Positions 5,883 through 6,099 of a stretch of 6,099 bases of DNA are shown piece after piece. This DNA comes from an uncultured Thiotrichaceae bacterium (GTDB lineage: Bacteria; Pseudomonadota; Gammaproteobacteria; Thiotrichales; Thiotrichaceae): contig CALHAO010000500.1 in NCBI GenBank assembly GCA_937931765.1, positions 1 through 6,099 of the forward strand. The letters run 5' to 3'. The position numbers were made by a program, and so were the translations under genes. The notes beneath the pieces were generated by a model that made no database searches, had not been told where the DNA came from, and saw only the letters and a program-made list of their open reading frames with translations. Each line of letters opens with the position of its first letter. The first letter of the stretch is position 1.

Positions 5883-6099
5883 TGAATACTGATTTTCTGG
5901 TAGAAATTGGCACAGAAGAATTACCGCCAAAGGCCCTAAAAAAACTCTCTGAAGCGTTCACTTCCGGCATTCGTAACGGTTTAAAAGAGCTGGGTATCGA
6001 AGCCGCTGATATTGTGTCTTATGCCGCGCCACGCCGTTTGGCAGTTTGGATTCAGCAAGCTCCGAGTCGACAGGAAGATCAGGTTGTTGAGCGTAAAGG
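5882..6099 (+). CDS. glyS: Glycyl-tRNA synthetase beta subunit, N-terminal part (partial)
   Basis: GlyS is the large beta chain of tetrameric glycyl-tRNA synthetase and is needed for tRNA-Gly recognition. The window holds 72 complete codons and then ends; the family is usually near 690 residues, so most of the gene is outside. The N terminus has the signature FLVEIGTEELPPKAL (5-19), and APRRLAV (49-55) is also a family hallmark. The ATG is preceded by a strong GGAGGAG Shine-Dalgarno (5867-5873) at eight-base spacing and overlaps the glyQ TGA by one base (TGATG), fixing the start and implying translational coupling. No frameshift or other damage is seen in the part present. Confidence 0.97.
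   Translation, partial: MNTDFLVEIGTEELPPKALKKLSEAFTSGIRNGLKELGIEAADIVSYAAPRRLAVWIQQAPSRQEDQVVERK

Overview
The window reads as ordinary chromosome of a Gram-negative bacterium, most likely a gammaproteobacterium. The evidence is a type II secretion (T2SS) cluster in the order J-K-L-M-N, an outer-membrane-type lipoprotein, and a two-gene (alpha/beta) glycyl-tRNA synthetase whose alpha chain closely resembles the E. coli one. Genus cannot be fixed from the sequence; a marine, Oceanospirillales-like organism is only a guess. All recognisable genes lie on the + strand.

Bases 1-3678 hold the distal end of a gsp operon: the last 30 codons of a probable gspJ, then complete gspK, gspL, gspM and gspN. 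The genes are packed tightly. gspJ and gspK are 12 bp apart, gspK and gspL 9 bp apart, and gspL/gspM and gspM/gspN overlap as ATGA. Together they encode the tip minor pseudopilin (K), the inner-membrane assembly platform (L, M) and the accessory inner-membrane protein N.

Bases 3679-4831 form the more individual part. An AT-rich spacer (about 25% GC by my count) with no convincing terminator leads into a gene for a lipoprotein. It has a textbook lipobox, a linker made of nine exact copies of a 9-bp repeat (Gly-Ser-Thr x9), and a C-terminal CAP/SCP-like domain. A good Rho-independent terminator follows it. The lipoprotein may therefore be read from the gsp transcript, from a weak promoter of its own, or both. 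Its surface-type architecture and position make it a reasonable but unproven T2SS substrate candidate.

Bases 4832-6099 hold a promoter and the housekeeping pair glyQ and glyS (glyS cut by the window end), sharing one base at the stop/start junction. I saw no RNA genes, insertion sequences, CRISPR array or phage genes. No wholly new system is evident; the points most worth following are the exact tandem repeat and the CAP lipoprotein attached to the T2SS locus.
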